Positions 32,866 through 42,597 are shown, numbered from the stretch's first letter. The stretch: 64,000 bases of DNA from Paralithodes platypus (GCA_032716605.1 CM064506.1:20190147-20254146), one strand, 5' to 3'. The notes: a model not told the origin generated them from the letters alone. Made by a program: numbers and translations.

Positions 32866-32995
32866 ATGTCCAGCTACTCTTAAACCCTTGACGGACGTGA
32901 TAATGGCCTGGTTTGGGAGAGTGTTAATTAATTTGTCTATATTTATCAACATTCTATAATATACATTCTGGGGTCACGCGTATGGTCAAGTTACT
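32866..32995 (+). repeat. G dispersed repeat, copy 2
   Basis: GTCCAGCTACTCTTAAACCC, GACGTGATAATGGCCTGGTT, TATGGTCAAGTTACTAATAA: about 80% like the reverse complement of 27241-27373. Confidence 0.7.
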
Positions 32996-33036
32996 AATAA
33001 GAAGAATGATCAATATTTGGAGCTGTACAAATTATG

Positions 33037-33039
33037 TGT

Positions 33040-33075
<36 letters not shown>
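33037..33075 (+). repeat. poly-T run
   Basis: About 39 consecutive T residues. Confidence 0.95.
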
Positions 33076-33078
<3 letters not shown>

Positions 33079-33179
33079 GTAAGAGGTGCTAGGATTATAC
33101 ATCAGCCTATATTACAACTAGAACATATTTTAACATTTGTTTTGGTATTTTAATGATGGTGTTCAGGGGAGATTTCCAC

Positions 33180-33496
33180 TTGAGGGATTTTTTTCTGGAC
33201 CCCTTTCTCCCTCATGTTTAGCCCCATTGCTTTTGAGATTTTAAGACGTTCGCCCTAGTAGTTTGGACATTTAAGACATTTTGCCCCATTTCTGTCAATT
33301 TTAAGACCTTTCGTGCCATTAAGGTGTCGATTTTTTCCTGGCGAGCGATAGCGAGCCTGTAATTTAAGAGCAACCGGCCTCCGGCCTGGACATTTTTCTA
33401 CCGAGAAATGTACACATTTATTTTGAAAGGGGGTCTAGGGGGTGTAATTTTAAGCTTGATGAAAACGTAGGGAACAAACTAAATACCTCCCCTTAA
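33180..33496 (+). mobile_element. A2-subfamily element
   Basis: TTGAGGGATTTTTTTCTGGA to AAATACCTCCCCTTAA. It has CCTGGCGAGCGATAGCGAGC, CCGGCCTCCGGCCTGG and TTTTTCTACCGAGAAATG. It matches 17413-17732 throughout. Confidence 0.8.
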
Positions 33497-33530
33497 TGCC
33501 ACCATGTTCTGTAAATGTGAGATACTGTAC

Positions 33531-33600
33531 ATATATATGTGTGTGTGTGTGTGTGTGTATGTGTGTGTGTGTATGTGTGTGTGTGTTCATACTTAGGTGT
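33531..33600 (+). repeat. (GT)n / (GTAT)n microsatellite
   Basis: GTGTGTGTATGTGTG units. Confidence 0.9.
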
Positions 33601-33708
33601 TATTGATTACCAACCAGTGTGTGGTACGGTACTACCAAGGACACTTGCAGAACCAGGGCTACTCCTCACCACTCACTCACACCTACCACAACACTCATAA
33701 CCAAATAC

Positions 33709-33783
33709 CCACCCTATTCAACATCTGACACACATTATTACAGTACAGAGCGAACAAAACGTAATGACAGGTGAGACATGACT
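33709..33783 (+). mobile_element. H'-family MITE fragment
   Basis: CACCCTATTCAACATCTGAC and GCGAACAAAACGTAATGACA match 16390-16440. Confidence 0.6.
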
Positions 33784-33817
33784 TATTAGCGCTACCTTAC
33801 ATAACTGAATCTTATGG

Positions 33818-33900
33818 GGGGGGGGGGGTCACCGGCATTTTTTTCCTTTCTCTCCTTTTCTCTCTTTCCCTGGCTTGTGTCCCTTCGGCCCCATTCAGCC
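33818..33900 (+). mobile_element. B-family element, cut by assembly gap
   Basis: A G run, then GGGGTCACCGGCATTTTTTT and TCGGCCCCATTCAGCC. This is the B left arm up to the Ns; the rest is not in the assembly. Confidence 0.7.
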
Positions 33901-34000
33901 NNNNNNNNNNNNNNNNNNNNNNNNNNNNNNNNNNNNNNNNNNNNNNNNNNNNNNNNNNNNNNNNNNNNNNNNNNNNNNNNNNNNNNNNNNNNNNNNNNNN
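33901..34000. other. assembly gap (100 N)
   Basis: Exactly 100 N, a conventional gap size, so the true length is unknown. The left edge is inside a B element and the right edge is in a minisatellite. Confidence 1.
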
Positions 34001-34420
34001 TACTTCACGAGGGATTATACTATTTTTCACGAGGGATTATACTATTTTCACGAGGGATTATACTATTTTCACGAGGGATTATACTATTTTCACGAGGGAT
34101 TATGCTAATTTCACGAGGGATTATACTATTTTCATGAGGGATTATGCTATTTTCAGGAGGGATTATACTATTTTCACGAGGGATTATACTAGTTTCGACG
34201 GGAGGGATATTATACTCGTTTTCACGAGCGTGAAGGGGGGATAGGGGCAATTTTTGATATTTTCATGTGGGTGAATATACTATTTTTTCACGAGGGACGA
34301 CTTTTATACTATTTTCACGGAGCCGGGATTATTACTTTATTTTCACCCCGAGGGCTTCTACTATTTTCATGAGTGGGAACTATTTTACATGATGTGGTTA
34401 TATACTTTTCGGAGCCAGCC
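34001..34420 (+). repeat. 21-bp minisatellite, decaying rightwards
   Basis: Unit CACGAGGGATTATACTATTT plus T. About eleven regular units reach about 34210, then degenerate copies run to about 34400. The frames here, which also run through the Ns, are not genes. Confidence 0.9.
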
Positions 34421-34598
34421 GTTTTTTTTGCGTTGTGGCCCTTAAGCTAATAAATTCAAATGCCTCTTCCCAACAAAAAGGAAAGAAAGACCATGAAAAA
34501 AAAATTGACCAAATATGCCTCAATTAGACCCCCTTCAAGCTAAATCTGGATAATTTCCAAAACAAATTCCCGGAAAAAGCGCTCGTGTGACATAATTC

Positions 34599-34668
<70 letters not shown>

Positions 34669-34724
34669 CTCTCTCTCTCAGATCTCTCTCTCTCTCTCTT
34701 CTCCTTTTCAGTCTCTCTCCTCCG

Positions 34725-34777
<53 letters not shown>

Positions 34778-34874
34778 CATTCCCAGACATTCCAAGTCTA
34801 TCTAAAGCTCTATCGTTGACATTCCTACCCAGACATGGTTGCGTGTTCTGGACAACACAGGACAAAAAAAGGGC
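34421..34874. repeat. (TC)n tracts with J-like fragment
   Basis: AAAAGCGCTCGTGTGACAT at about 34577-34595 is the inverse of a J-family end. (TC)n lies at about 34606-34780 with interruptions. Nothing else is recognised. Confidence 0.6.
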
Positions 34875-34989
34875 ACGAACGGTCTTACTATTGACAAAGA
34901 AATGGAGCGAAAGGTTTTAAAATCGCCGAACTAATGGGGCTAAACATGAGGGAGAAGGGAGACCAGAAAAACGGCCCATTTCCCCTTAA
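34875..34989 (-). mobile_element. A-family element, fragment
   Basis: ATTGACAAAGAAATGGAGCG, ATGGGGCTAAACATGAGGGA, ACGGCCCATTTCCCCTTAA. Its terminal TTAA is the start of the 23-bp array. Confidence 0.75.
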
Positions 34990-36132
34990 CTTTGTTTGTT
35001 TTGACCTATTAACCTTCTTAATTGTTTTGACCTATTAACCGTATTTGTTTTGACTTATTAACCGTATTTGTTTTGATTTATTGACTTATTAACTGTATTT
35101 GTTTTGACTTATTAACTGTATTTGTTTTGACTTATTAACTGTATTTGTTTTGACTTATTAACTGTATTTGTTTTGACTTATTAACCGTATTTGTTTTGAC
35201 ATATTAACTGTATTTGTTTTGACCTATTAACTGTATTTGTTTTGACTTATTAACTGTATTTGTTTTGACTTATTAACTGTATTTGTTTTGACTTATTAAC
35301 TGTATTTGTTTTGACTTATTAACTGTATTTGTTTTGACTTATTAACTGTATTTGTTTTGACTTATTAACCGTATTTGTTTTGACATATTAACTGTATTTG
35401 TTTTGACCTATTAACTGTATTTGTTTTGACTTATTAACTGTATTTGTTTTGACATATTAACTGTATTTGTTTTGACCTATTAACTGTATTTGTTTTGACT
35501 TATTAACTGTATTTGTTTTGACTTATTAACTGTATTTGTTTTGACTTATTAACAATTTGTTTTGACTTATTAACCGTATTTGTTTTGACGCATTAACTAT
35601 TTGTTTTGACCTATTAACCGTATTTGTTTTGACTTATTAACCGTATTTGTTTTGACTTATTAACTGTATTTGTTTTGACCTATTAACTGTATTTGTTTTG
35701 ACTTATTAACTGTATTTGTTTTGACTTATTAACTGTATTTGTTTTGACTTATTAACTGTATTTGTTTTGACCTATTAACTGTATTTGTTTTGACTTATTA
35801 ACTGTATTTGTTTTGACTTATTAACCGTATTTGTTTTGACATATTAACTATTTGTTTTGACCTATTAACTGTATTTGTTTTGACTTATTAACTGTATTTG
35901 TTTTGACTTATTAACTGTATTTGTTTTGAATTATTAACCGTATTTGTTTTGAACGTATTTGTTTTGACCTATTAACGTATTTGTTTTGACCTATTAACGT
36001 ATTTGTTTTGACTTATTAACCTATTTGTTTTGACCTATTAACTGTATTTGTTTTGACCTATTAACGTATTTGTTTTGACTTATTAACCTTATTTGTTTTG
36101 ACTTATTAACCTTATTTGCCTTGACCTATTAA
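34986..36132. repeat. 23-bp minisatellite, about 50 units, between two A elements
   Basis: Unit TTAACTGTATTTGTTTTGAC then TTA, so every unit contains TTAA. Variants are CC for CT and CTA or ATA for TTA. The first and last TTAA of the array are the terminal TTAA of the flanking A elements (34986-34989 and 36129-36132). Confidence 0.95.
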
Positions 36133-36481
36133 GGGGATATGGGTCGTTTTTCTAGACCCCATTCTCCCTCATGTTTAACCCCATTATTTTGCAGATTTTA
36201 AGATTGTTGCCCCATTGGTGTGTCGATTTTAAGACCTTTCGCCCCATTTCTTTGTCAATATTAAGACCTTTCGTGCTTTTTAGGTGTCGATTTTTTCCTG
36301 GCAAACGATAGTGAGCCTGTAATTTTGGAAGAACCGGCCATTTTTCTACCGAAAAAATTTACAACTTAATCTACAAGGGGAATCTAATGGATGTGTTTGA
36401 AGTTTAATGGAGGTTTAAGGAGGAAACAATAATACATTAATAAAACAAAAATGGACCAATAAGTGAGCCATTACCCCTTAA
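36129..36481 (+). mobile_element. A-family element, complete
   Basis: TTAAGGGGATATGGGTCGTT to GAGCCATTACCCCTTAA. It has CCTGGCAAACGATAGTGAGC and TTTTTCTACCGAAAAAATTT; the GGCC hairpin is shortened to CCGGCC. Confidence 0.8.
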
Positions 36482-36664
36482 CCATATTTATTTTTGACCC
36501 TAGCTATGGTACACTCGGATGCCATAGTCGCTAGCACACTCGTAACGATTCCTGGACCCCCTAGGGTTTTCTTTATGCAATTATAAATATCTGGATTGAT
36601 TTTGGGGTAGAGATTGCTTTTCAATAAATAATGTATATAGTTTTTTAATAGATGCATAAACATT
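36482..36664. other. non-coding DNA, nothing recognised
   Basis: AT-rich; a 61-codon minus frame has no recognisable motif. Confidence 0.4.
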
Positions 36665-36860
36665 CATGTCTCAGTTGGCATTACGTTTGGCTCGCTCTGT
36701 GCTGTATTGCTGTCTGTCAGATGTTGAATAGGGTGGATAAGTGTAGGAACATGCTTGTATATCTCACTCGAAAGGAAAGAAATCACGTTTAGATATTGCT
36801 GATACCCATTATTGATCAAAATGTACTTAGTGCCGAGACATCACTTATTTGTCCGACTGA
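36665..36860 (-). mobile_element. H'-family MITE
   Basis: Reverse complement of the 16251-16471 element: CATTACGTTTGGCTCGCTCT, GTCAGATGTTGAATAGGGTG, GACATCACTTATTTGTCCGA. Left terminus degraded. Confidence 0.65.
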
Positions 36861-36887
36861 GTACAAAGACAACTAGAAGACAATGCA

Positions 36888-36994
<107 letters not shown>

Positions 36995-37095
36995 CGTAAG
37001 AGCCGCGACTCAGCTCAAACTGGGCCACCGAGGAAATTGGGTCACAAAGGCACGAATCTTCACAAAGGATCCGTCACAAGGGGGGTACGAATGGC

Positions 37096-37266
37096 AGAAC
37101 GGTCGCACTCCTAAACGGCCAGATACCTAAACGGTCACACTCTTTGACGGGCGCACTCTTTGACGGGCGCACTCCTAAACGGGCGCACTCCTAAACGGCC
37201 GCATTCCTAAACGGCCGCACTCCTGAACGGCCACACTATTAATCGGCCACACTCCCCCCCCCCCCC
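37096..37266 (+). repeat. 16-bp GC-rich minisatellite and poly-C
   Basis: About ten units like CTAAACGGCCGCACTC, with variants (TTTGACGGGCGCACTC), ending in a C run at 37252-37266. Confidence 0.85.
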
Positions 37267-37539
37267 GCCCCTTCGATGAGATGGCGTGTATGTGTACTTT
37301 TATTGTAGCTAGGAAAATACGCAAGAGATTGGCGTTAAATGATAGGGAAATATACAAGAGAATCTGATAGGAAAATATAAAAGAAAATGGTGTTGTCTTT
37401 CCCATGAAAACAAGGGTTAACGGATTTTGATTTACAAATACGAAGAAAATCAATAGGCAGTTTTTCTTTTCTTTTTTTCTTGTTTTCTTTTCTTTTTTTA
37501 TGTGAAGTTACGTTCTTTTCCCGGGACGAACAAGGCTCC
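37267..37539. other. non-coding DNA, nothing recognised
   Basis: Contains a TTTTCTTTTC-rich patch near 37460-37500. No gene is supported. Confidence 0.4.
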
Positions 37540-37742
37540 TATAGTCTGTTTCTTTTCAACTGACGGTAAATTTGCAAATCTCAGTTATTTTGAAGATTGT
37601 GTAGTGAAATATGGTGCTAATTATATAAACTTGGTCTTAATATGATGCTGATACATAGGTATTTCGTATTTTCCATTAATTATCGAGAAATCAGCACCTA
37701 TAGGATCCAATTTACCGTCAGCTGAAAAGAAACCGAATATAG
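37540..37742. mobile_element. I-family MITE, compact copy
   Basis: Ends TATAGTCTGTTTCTTTTCAA and CTGAAAAGAAACCGAATATA, with CTGACGGTAAATT / AATTTACCGTCAG inside. About 203 bp. This is the unoccupied form of the copies at 42074-42506 and 47877-48321. It is inserted next to LINE-L coding sequence. Confidence 0.75.
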
Positions 37743-38080
37743 ATAATATTATAAACAGAGCTCTCCCAGTGTATACCACCTCCTCTACGTAAGGTACGTA
37801 GTACCCGTCTTGCAACACAATCCCTCTCATACTCTGTGCAACTCCCCAACCCAATAGTGAAACGTTATTTGCAGTCTTTCTTCTATTCAACAGCTGAGTT
37901 CTGGAACTCTCTCCTAGAATCAGTCTTTCCCTATCTGCTTCAAACTCCATGTGTCCAGGCATTTTGGCTCGAACGTCTCTTGATGTTAGCCCTGTCACTC
38001 TTTCAACTCTGGGGGAGGCACTCACTACAGGCAGTTCTGCCTTTTGTCGCCCTCACTCACATTGAAAAAAATATATATAT
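37743..38080 (+). pseudogene. LINE-L (jockey-like) C-terminal fragment and 3' UTR
   Basis: The plus frame from about 37759 reads TELSQCIPPPLRKVRSTRLA, then RYLQSFFYSTAEFWNSL and ESVFP. This is the C-terminal tail of a jockey-like reverse transcriptase ORF (the WNSLP-type motif). It passes into a 3' UTR with CGAACGTCTCTTGATGTTAG and CAGGCAGTTCTGCCTTTTGT. It pairs with the minus copy at 39258-40745 and the deleted copy at 61950-62592. The upstream part is missing. Confidence 0.7.
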
Positions 38081-38086
38081 CTCCAA

Positions 38087-38163
38087 TTAACCCTTTGACC
38101 CACACAAACTGAATATTAGCCAGAATAAACTGTCGAAATAGGTCCGGAGCCTTAAGGGGTTAA
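38087..38163. mobile_element. MITE-1 right-arm fragment
   Basis: TTAGCCAGAATAAACTGTCG and GGAGCCTTAAGGGGTTAA. Left arm absent. Confidence 0.55.
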
Positions 38164-38329
38164 CACCTTCAGCACGAGGGCGCCTTTTTACCTGTGATTC
38201 TAGCCAAAATTAGACGTGTTTTGGCAGTTTAAGAATGTCCTATTTTACTCAGTGAATTGATTGAAATCGTATATACCCCTTTTAGTCCCAGCGATAGATT
38301 ATTAGCTGAAGAAAATCGTCTGCAGGGGT
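38159..38329. mobile_element. F-family MITE abutting a B element
   Basis: TTAACACCTTCAGCACGAGG, TTACCTGTGATTCTAGCC, AATTAGACGTGTTTTGGCAG left arm; GAAGAAAATCGTCTGCAGGG right arm, where TTAA is shared with the next B element. Confidence 0.65.
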
Positions 38330-38713
38330 TAAGGGGGGTCACCGGCTTTTTTGTATCTTTCTCTCCTTTTCTCTCTTTCCCTGGCTTGTATTTATTCGGC
38401 CCCATTCAGCCAACTGTTTTAAGACGTTTATCCCCATCCAGGTGTGGATTTCTTCCTGGCGAGCGATAGCGAGCCAGCATTGTATGGAGAAATGCGGCTT
38501 CGCCGGAGACATTTTTCTATCGAAAAATGTACAAATATAGCTTGATGTCAAAACAAAAATATATATATGTTGGCTAGCTACCGCTCGCCAGGAAAATATT
38601 GACACCTGGATGGGGGTAAACGTCTTAACACAGTAATCTGAATGGGGCCGAATAGATACAAGCCAAAGAGAGAGGGAGAGAAAGAGAAAAAAAAGCGAGT
38701 TGGGCTCCCTTAA
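38329..38713 (+). mobile_element. B-family element, complete
   Basis: TTAAGGGGGGTCACCGGC to GAGTTGGGCTCCCTTAA. Full set of B boxes, hairpin GCGGCTTCGCCGGAG and TTTTTCTATCGAAAAATG. Confidence 0.85.
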
Positions 38714-38730
38714 ACATATAGAATATTCTA

Positions 38731-38832
38731 GTGTATTAAATTCACTCCCAACACCAAACACCTCCCAATGAAATAAATGAAAGCACGTGATCCTCCCGGG
38801 ATTCGAACCTGGGTTACCGCATACAGATCTTA
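38731..38832 (-). mobile_element. S1 SINE, head truncated
   Basis: Minus strand: B box GGTTCGAATCCCGGGAGG, then CACGTGCTTTCATTTATTTC and AGGTGTTTGGTGTTGGGAG. The head stops at AAGATCTG where the D element begins with TTAA. Confidence 0.7.
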
Positions 38833-39044
38833 ACCCGTCCAGTACCGTTTACATCCTTTTAATTATATTCTGGCAATGATTAGACGACTGTATTCAGCTT
38901 AGGAAGGACCTCTAGCCACAATAAGGCTTCAAACTATCTCAACCAACTCCTTTAGCTACCACAGATCCTTCCTAAGCTGCACAATATCGTCTAAATATAG
39001 CTAGAATACAATATAGTACACGTCGCTGGTACTCACAGGGTTAA
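38830..39044. mobile_element. D-family MITE, complete
   Basis: TTAACCCGTCCAGTACCG to GGTACTCACAGGGTTAA. Boxes GACTGTATTCAGCTTAGGAA and CCTTCCTAAGCTGCACAATA are inverted. Confidence 0.8.
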
Positions 39045-39230
39045 CCCCTTCTGTACCAGCTACGTCTTTACTATTTGATTTCTGCAACATTTGATTTCTG
39101 CAACATTTGATTTCTGCAACATTTGATTTCTGCAACATTTGATTTCTGCAGCATTTGATTTCTGCAACATTTGATTTCTGCAACATTTAGACGATTTTAT
39201 GAAGCTTGGGAAATATATCTGGTACCTAAA
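39041..39230. mobile_element. D-family MITE left half with 16-bp internal amplification
   Basis: TTAACCCCTTCTGTACCAGC, then about 7-8 copies of ATTTGATTTCTGCAAC (39075-39188), then ATTTAGACGATTTTATGAAG. The repeat unit is the element's own arm word, expanded in place. The right arm is missing. Confidence 0.7.
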
Positions 39231-39536
39231 AGGATTTTTTTTTTTGTGAGTGAGTGAGACAAACGTCAGAACTGCCTGTAGCGAGTGCCCCCCCTATAGT
39301 TGAAAGAGTGACAGGGCCAAAATCAAGGGACGTTCGAGCCAAAATGCCTGGACACACGGAGTTTGAAGCAATTTTAGTCATAGGAGGAGGGAAAGACTGA
39401 TTCTGAGAAATAGTTCCAGAGTTCAGCTGTTGAATAGAAGAAAAACTGAGAGTAACGTTTCACTCTTGGGTTGGAGAGTTGCACAGAGAAGGGGTGGGAT
39501 TGTGTTGCAAGACGGGTACCACTTACGGTGCGTCCA

Positions 39537-39747
39537 CACTGGCAACAAAACATGCTTGCAACACAAAATGCAACATAGTAAGCAACAACCTGTTAAGTTG
39601 TTAAATATATAGTGTTGCAGACATGTTGGTACTACACATTATTACCAACATGTCTGCAACACTGTATCATTAACAACTTAATACGTTGTTGCCTACTATG
39701 TTGTATTTTGTGTTGCAAACATGTTTTGTTGCCAGTGTGGACGCACC
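39537..39747. mobile_element. K palindromic MITE inside LINE-L
   Basis: Near-perfect inverted repeat: GGTGCGTCCACACTGGCAAC at the left, GTTGCCAGTGTGGACGCACC at the right, symmetric to the centre near 39640. The flanks suggest a TTAC duplication (39533-39536 and 39749-39752, one extra T). The uninserted site is seen in LINE-L at about 37788-37805. Confidence 0.8.
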
Positions 39748-39866
39748 TTTACCCTACGTAGAGGAGGTGGTATACACTGGGAGAGCTCTGAGAAGCACTG
39801 ATTATTATTGAAGTAACGATAGAATACCGAGTGGCGAAGAGAAAGAGTTTGCAGAGAGTTGGTGAG

Positions 39867-40199
39867 TTTTTTTTTTTTCTTTCTATATTCCAAATACTTC
39901 CACTCGGACATAGGCTGAGAGCCTGCACATCCAACCGCTCAACACGGTGAAGCCCGTGAGGTCTTGTTCCAGTCTAGGGAGTGAGACACGTGAAAGCACT
40001 AGAGTTCAACTCACGGCTCAAAGCAACCCCATCTCTGAAGCTGCTCCGCCTTCGTGCTTCACTGTCTCACCACCAAGACTCGGACCCTCACTCTCAGAAC
40101 GCCACCTATTGAGCAATTAACTCACTAGGCATTGTCCCTCTGTAGTATATTTTGAATATGGGAATATTCATACAGTGCTATTTAATCAGGGAACCATGA
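39867..40199 (-). mobile_element. M retroelement with poly-A tail, copy 1
   Basis: On the minus strand, the end GACTGGAACAAGACCTCACG, GGCTCTCAGCCTATGTCCGA and TTTGGAATATAGAAAG is followed by an A run. The last about 120 bp match 49352-49474. Probably a SINE or truncated LINE 3' end. Confidence 0.6.
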
Positions 40200-40365
40200 G
40201 GGTATTTTTTTTGGCGTTTCGGTGGGCTTTGTGGTAATGTACTGATACTAGGTACAGCACAAATTCCATCCCAATAATATCTTCCCATTGATATATCGAG
40301 ATTCGAACCCGGGACCATTGGATTACAAGGCCAATGGCAAGACCACTCCACCACACCTCCCCTGG
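40200..40365 (-). mobile_element. tRNA-Thr-like SINE inside LINE-L
   Basis: Minus strand: AGGTGTGGTGGAGTGGTCTT, loop CTTGTAA (anticodon TGT), B box GGTTCGAATCT, then a body ending in an A run (complement of T at 40205-40212). Anticodon-stem pairing is imperfect, so it is tRNA-derived, not a working tRNA gene. Confidence 0.6.
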
Positions 40366-40769
40366 GCGAGTGGGCGGGAATTTATTATACGAAATGCCTT
40401 CCTTTCTACTTTCTCTAGGAGTGCGGTGTGAGAGGATCCTCCCCACACATGTGAACAATACTGAATACAAGAACGCACTGTGCCCCTGTACAGAGCAAAA
40501 AGCTGTGCAGGGGTAAAGAACCCCTTGAGGCGGTTGAGCACACCCAGCTTCTGGGAGGCTGCCTTAGCAAGACTGTTAATATGGTCCTTCCAAGATAGAG
40601 CAGAAGAAAAAGAGACACCAAGAATGTTGAGAGAAGATGAAGGATTGATCTTTGTATTGTTGAAGTATAAGGGATATGTAGTCCTCTGGGAGTTCCGGAC
40701 GGGTAGATAGATGGAGAAATTGGGTTTTGGAGCATTAAAGGTAACAAGGATTTCTCTGCCCCAATTGAG

Positions 40770-40870
40770 AAAGTATGTATCCTTTTAATGGGTAGACGCC
40801 CTTCCCAAGCTAAACATAATCGTCTAACAGTTGCCAGAGTGTAATGTAAAAGATGTAACCGATACTGATA
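40770..40870. mobile_element. D-family right-arm fragment
   Basis: GCCCTTCCCAAGCTAAACAT, AATCGTCTAACAGTTGCCAG. Left arm missing. Confidence 0.5.
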
Positions 40871-40975
40871 GCGTAATGCTTAGTGTGCGAAATTTCGTTG
40901 TGAGTATCCTAGGTTCGAGTCCTTGGAGTACCACATGTATTCATTACTTTCATTGATTTCACTAGTTAGGTTCAT
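40871..40975 (+). mobile_element. diverged tRNA-like SINE
   Basis: AGCGTAATGCTTAGTGTGCG and B box GGTTCGAGTCC, then CATGTATTCATTACTTTCAT, a tail like family S1. Confidence 0.5.
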
Positions 40976-40984
40976 TTGTAATTT

Positions 40985-41262
40985 AATTAACCACGTGCGA
41001 GTTTTGGTCTATAAGGAAGTTGGAGCCGTGAACATCGATATTAAAGAGAAATGCAATAATAATGTGGGTTTCTGATGGACATAAAATATGATCAATTTGG
41101 TTGTATGTATTTCTATATGTATTATGACCGTATTTGGTTGTATGTATTTCTATATGTATTATGACCGTATTTTAGCCGATAATTCTGCTCAATATTGACG
41201 GTCACAGCTCCAACTTCCAAAAAGCTCCAACTCCAGCGACCAAAACTCGCAAGTGGTCAATT
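40985..41262. mobile_element. E-family MITE
   Basis: AATTAACCACGTGCGAGTTT and GGAAGTTGGAGCCGTGAACA at the left mirror ACAGCTCCAACTTCC and AAAACTCGCAAGTGGTCAAT at the right. Inside is a 37-bp tandem pair (GGTTGTATGTATTTCTATAT, GTATTATGACCGT) at 41094-41170. A partial copy lies at 59741-59802. Confidence 0.7.
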
Positions 41263-41284
41263 GGTGGGTTGGTGAATACAGATA

Positions 41285-41322
41285 TGAATTAAACACTCTA
41301 ACCCACCGCACCATCAAGACAG
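41285..41322 (-). mobile_element. S1 SINE head fragment
   Basis: Minus strand: CTGTCTTGATGGTGCGGTGG, GTTAGAGTGTTTAATTC. Confidence 0.5.
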
Positions 41323-41444
41323 TTACAGAATACAGGTCATATGTGTAAACTTGGGTTGTTCCGGCATTATAAGAAACGTAGGAAAGAAAGATCGACCTTT
41401 CTAACCGGACGTCGATCTTTGGTTCGCGATTTGATGCTACCAAC

Positions 41445-41870
41445 CGCCAGACGATTTTAGGGGGGATGGGCGTATTTATGTCCTCTTGTGCGTATCTTGT
41501 TAACATTTTGTTTATTTTCTTCCTTAAATCTCCATCAAACTTACCCCCCCCCCCTCCCCCGACCCTCCTTCAAGATAAAAAACGCCCCGGCCGAATGCCG
41601 GTTTCTCTTGAATTACAGGCTCGCTATCGCTCGCCAGGATAATAATCAACGCCTAAATGAAACGAAAAGTCTTAATATTGGCAAAGAAATGGGGCGAAAA
41701 GTCTTAAAATCTCCAAACTAATGGGCCGAACGTCATGAAATCTGAAAACTAATGGGGCTAAGCATGAGGAAGAAGGGGGCCCATAAAAACGACCCATCTC
41801 CCCTTAATTGGGCTTGAGGATGAGCTTGCGAGGCCCTCCCTAAGCTGAAAATAATCGTCTGGACGTAAAA
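41445..41870. mobile_element. D/F-like MITE relic interrupted by an A element
   Basis: CAACCGCCAGACGATTTTAG at the left and CCTCCCTAAGCTGAAAATAA then TCGTCTGG at the right are arm pieces. The A element at 41457-41817 lies between them. Confidence 0.5.
41457..41817 (-). mobile_element. A-family element, nested
   Basis: TTAGGGGGGATGGGCGTATT to CGACCCATCTCCCCTTAA. It has CCGGCCGAATGCCGG, GGCTCGCTATCGCTCGCCAG and ACTAATGGGGCTAAGCATGA. A C run lies at about 41545-41556. Confidence 0.8.
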
Positions 41871-42073
41871 AAAAAAATAAATAAAAAAATAAAAATAAAA
41901 AAATAAAAAGAGTCGTGGGCGGATTGAAAGAGTTAAACGGCAGGGGGGAGGAGGGGGATGTAAGGGCGGTATCACACGAGCGCTTTTACCTTCAACTTTT
42001 TTTAGGCAACTTTTATCTGGCCGTTTCTGAAATACAACCTTGATTTAGTCACCTGAAATAATTGACCCCCTGT

Positions 42074-42506
42074 CTATAGTCTGTGTCTATCCAGCTGGCG
42101 GTAAATTTCCATGGCTCTTACTTTACTCTGCAGGTATTGTGAATTATTTTGTAGGGAAATAGGTTGCGAATTGTATAAGAACTTGACATGATTACATTGA
42201 TGTCCAGTATTCGATGTGTGCATAATTATATAATCGTAGTCATGTACTTAATCTTTAACTGTCTTGATGGTGTAATGGTTTGAGAGTTTAAGATCTGTAT
42301 GTGGTGACCCAGGTTCGAATCCCGGGTTGAGCACATGCTTTCTTTAATTTCATTGGGTGTTGTTTGGTGTTGTGAGTTAAATTATTAAATTAGATTATTA
42401 ATAATTATGATCTAGAGACAGTAGATTCATATGTTTCCGTCAATTATCGAGAAAACAGTAACTAAGATATCAAATTTACCGTCAGCTGAGGAGAAACAGA
42501 CTATAG
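42074..42506. mobile_element. I-family MITE with nested SINE
   Basis: CTATAGTCTGTGTCTATCCA, CTGGCGGTAAATT at the left; AATTTACCGTCAGCTGAGG, AAACAGACTATAG at the right. Compare the compact copy 37540-37742. Confidence 0.75.
42261..42390 (+). mobile_element. S1 SINE
   Basis: GTCTTGATGGTGTAATGGTT head, B box GGTTCGAATCCCGGG, tail CATGCTTTCTTTAATTTC, TGTTTGGTGTTGTGAG. About 80 bp upstream (CCAGTATTCGATG, CATGTACTT) is also shared with 59500-59601. Confidence 0.75.
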
Positions 42507-42597
42507 TTGTCTCTACCGGAGTCAAATAGTGTCAAAAAGTTGCTCGAAGGAAAAGTGGCGCCTCGAAAGTTGACGACAAAAGCGCCCGTGTGATACC

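Larger units (their letters stand above)
39258..40745 (-). pseudogene. LINE-L (jockey-like) 3' half, interrupted by three insertions
   Basis: The first piece, 40745-40366, is one open frame with LGVSFSSALSWKDHI, LAKAASQKLGVLNRL, LYRGTVRSCIQYCSHVWGG and ALLEKVERKAFRIIN, the post-RT thumb/C-terminal region of a jockey-like ORF2. A SINE (40200-40365) and a poly-A element (39867-40199) interrupt it. The second piece (39866-39748) reads SLRHSVFYRYFNNNQ and QCIPPPLRR. A palindromic MITE (39537-39747) then splits it again. The last piece (39536-39258) holds the C-terminal tail and 3' UTR. The parts match 37743-38080. Confidence 0.8.

Noticed and set aside
33771..34244. 157 codon frame
   Set aside because: It runs through 100 N and through a 21-bp minisatellite.
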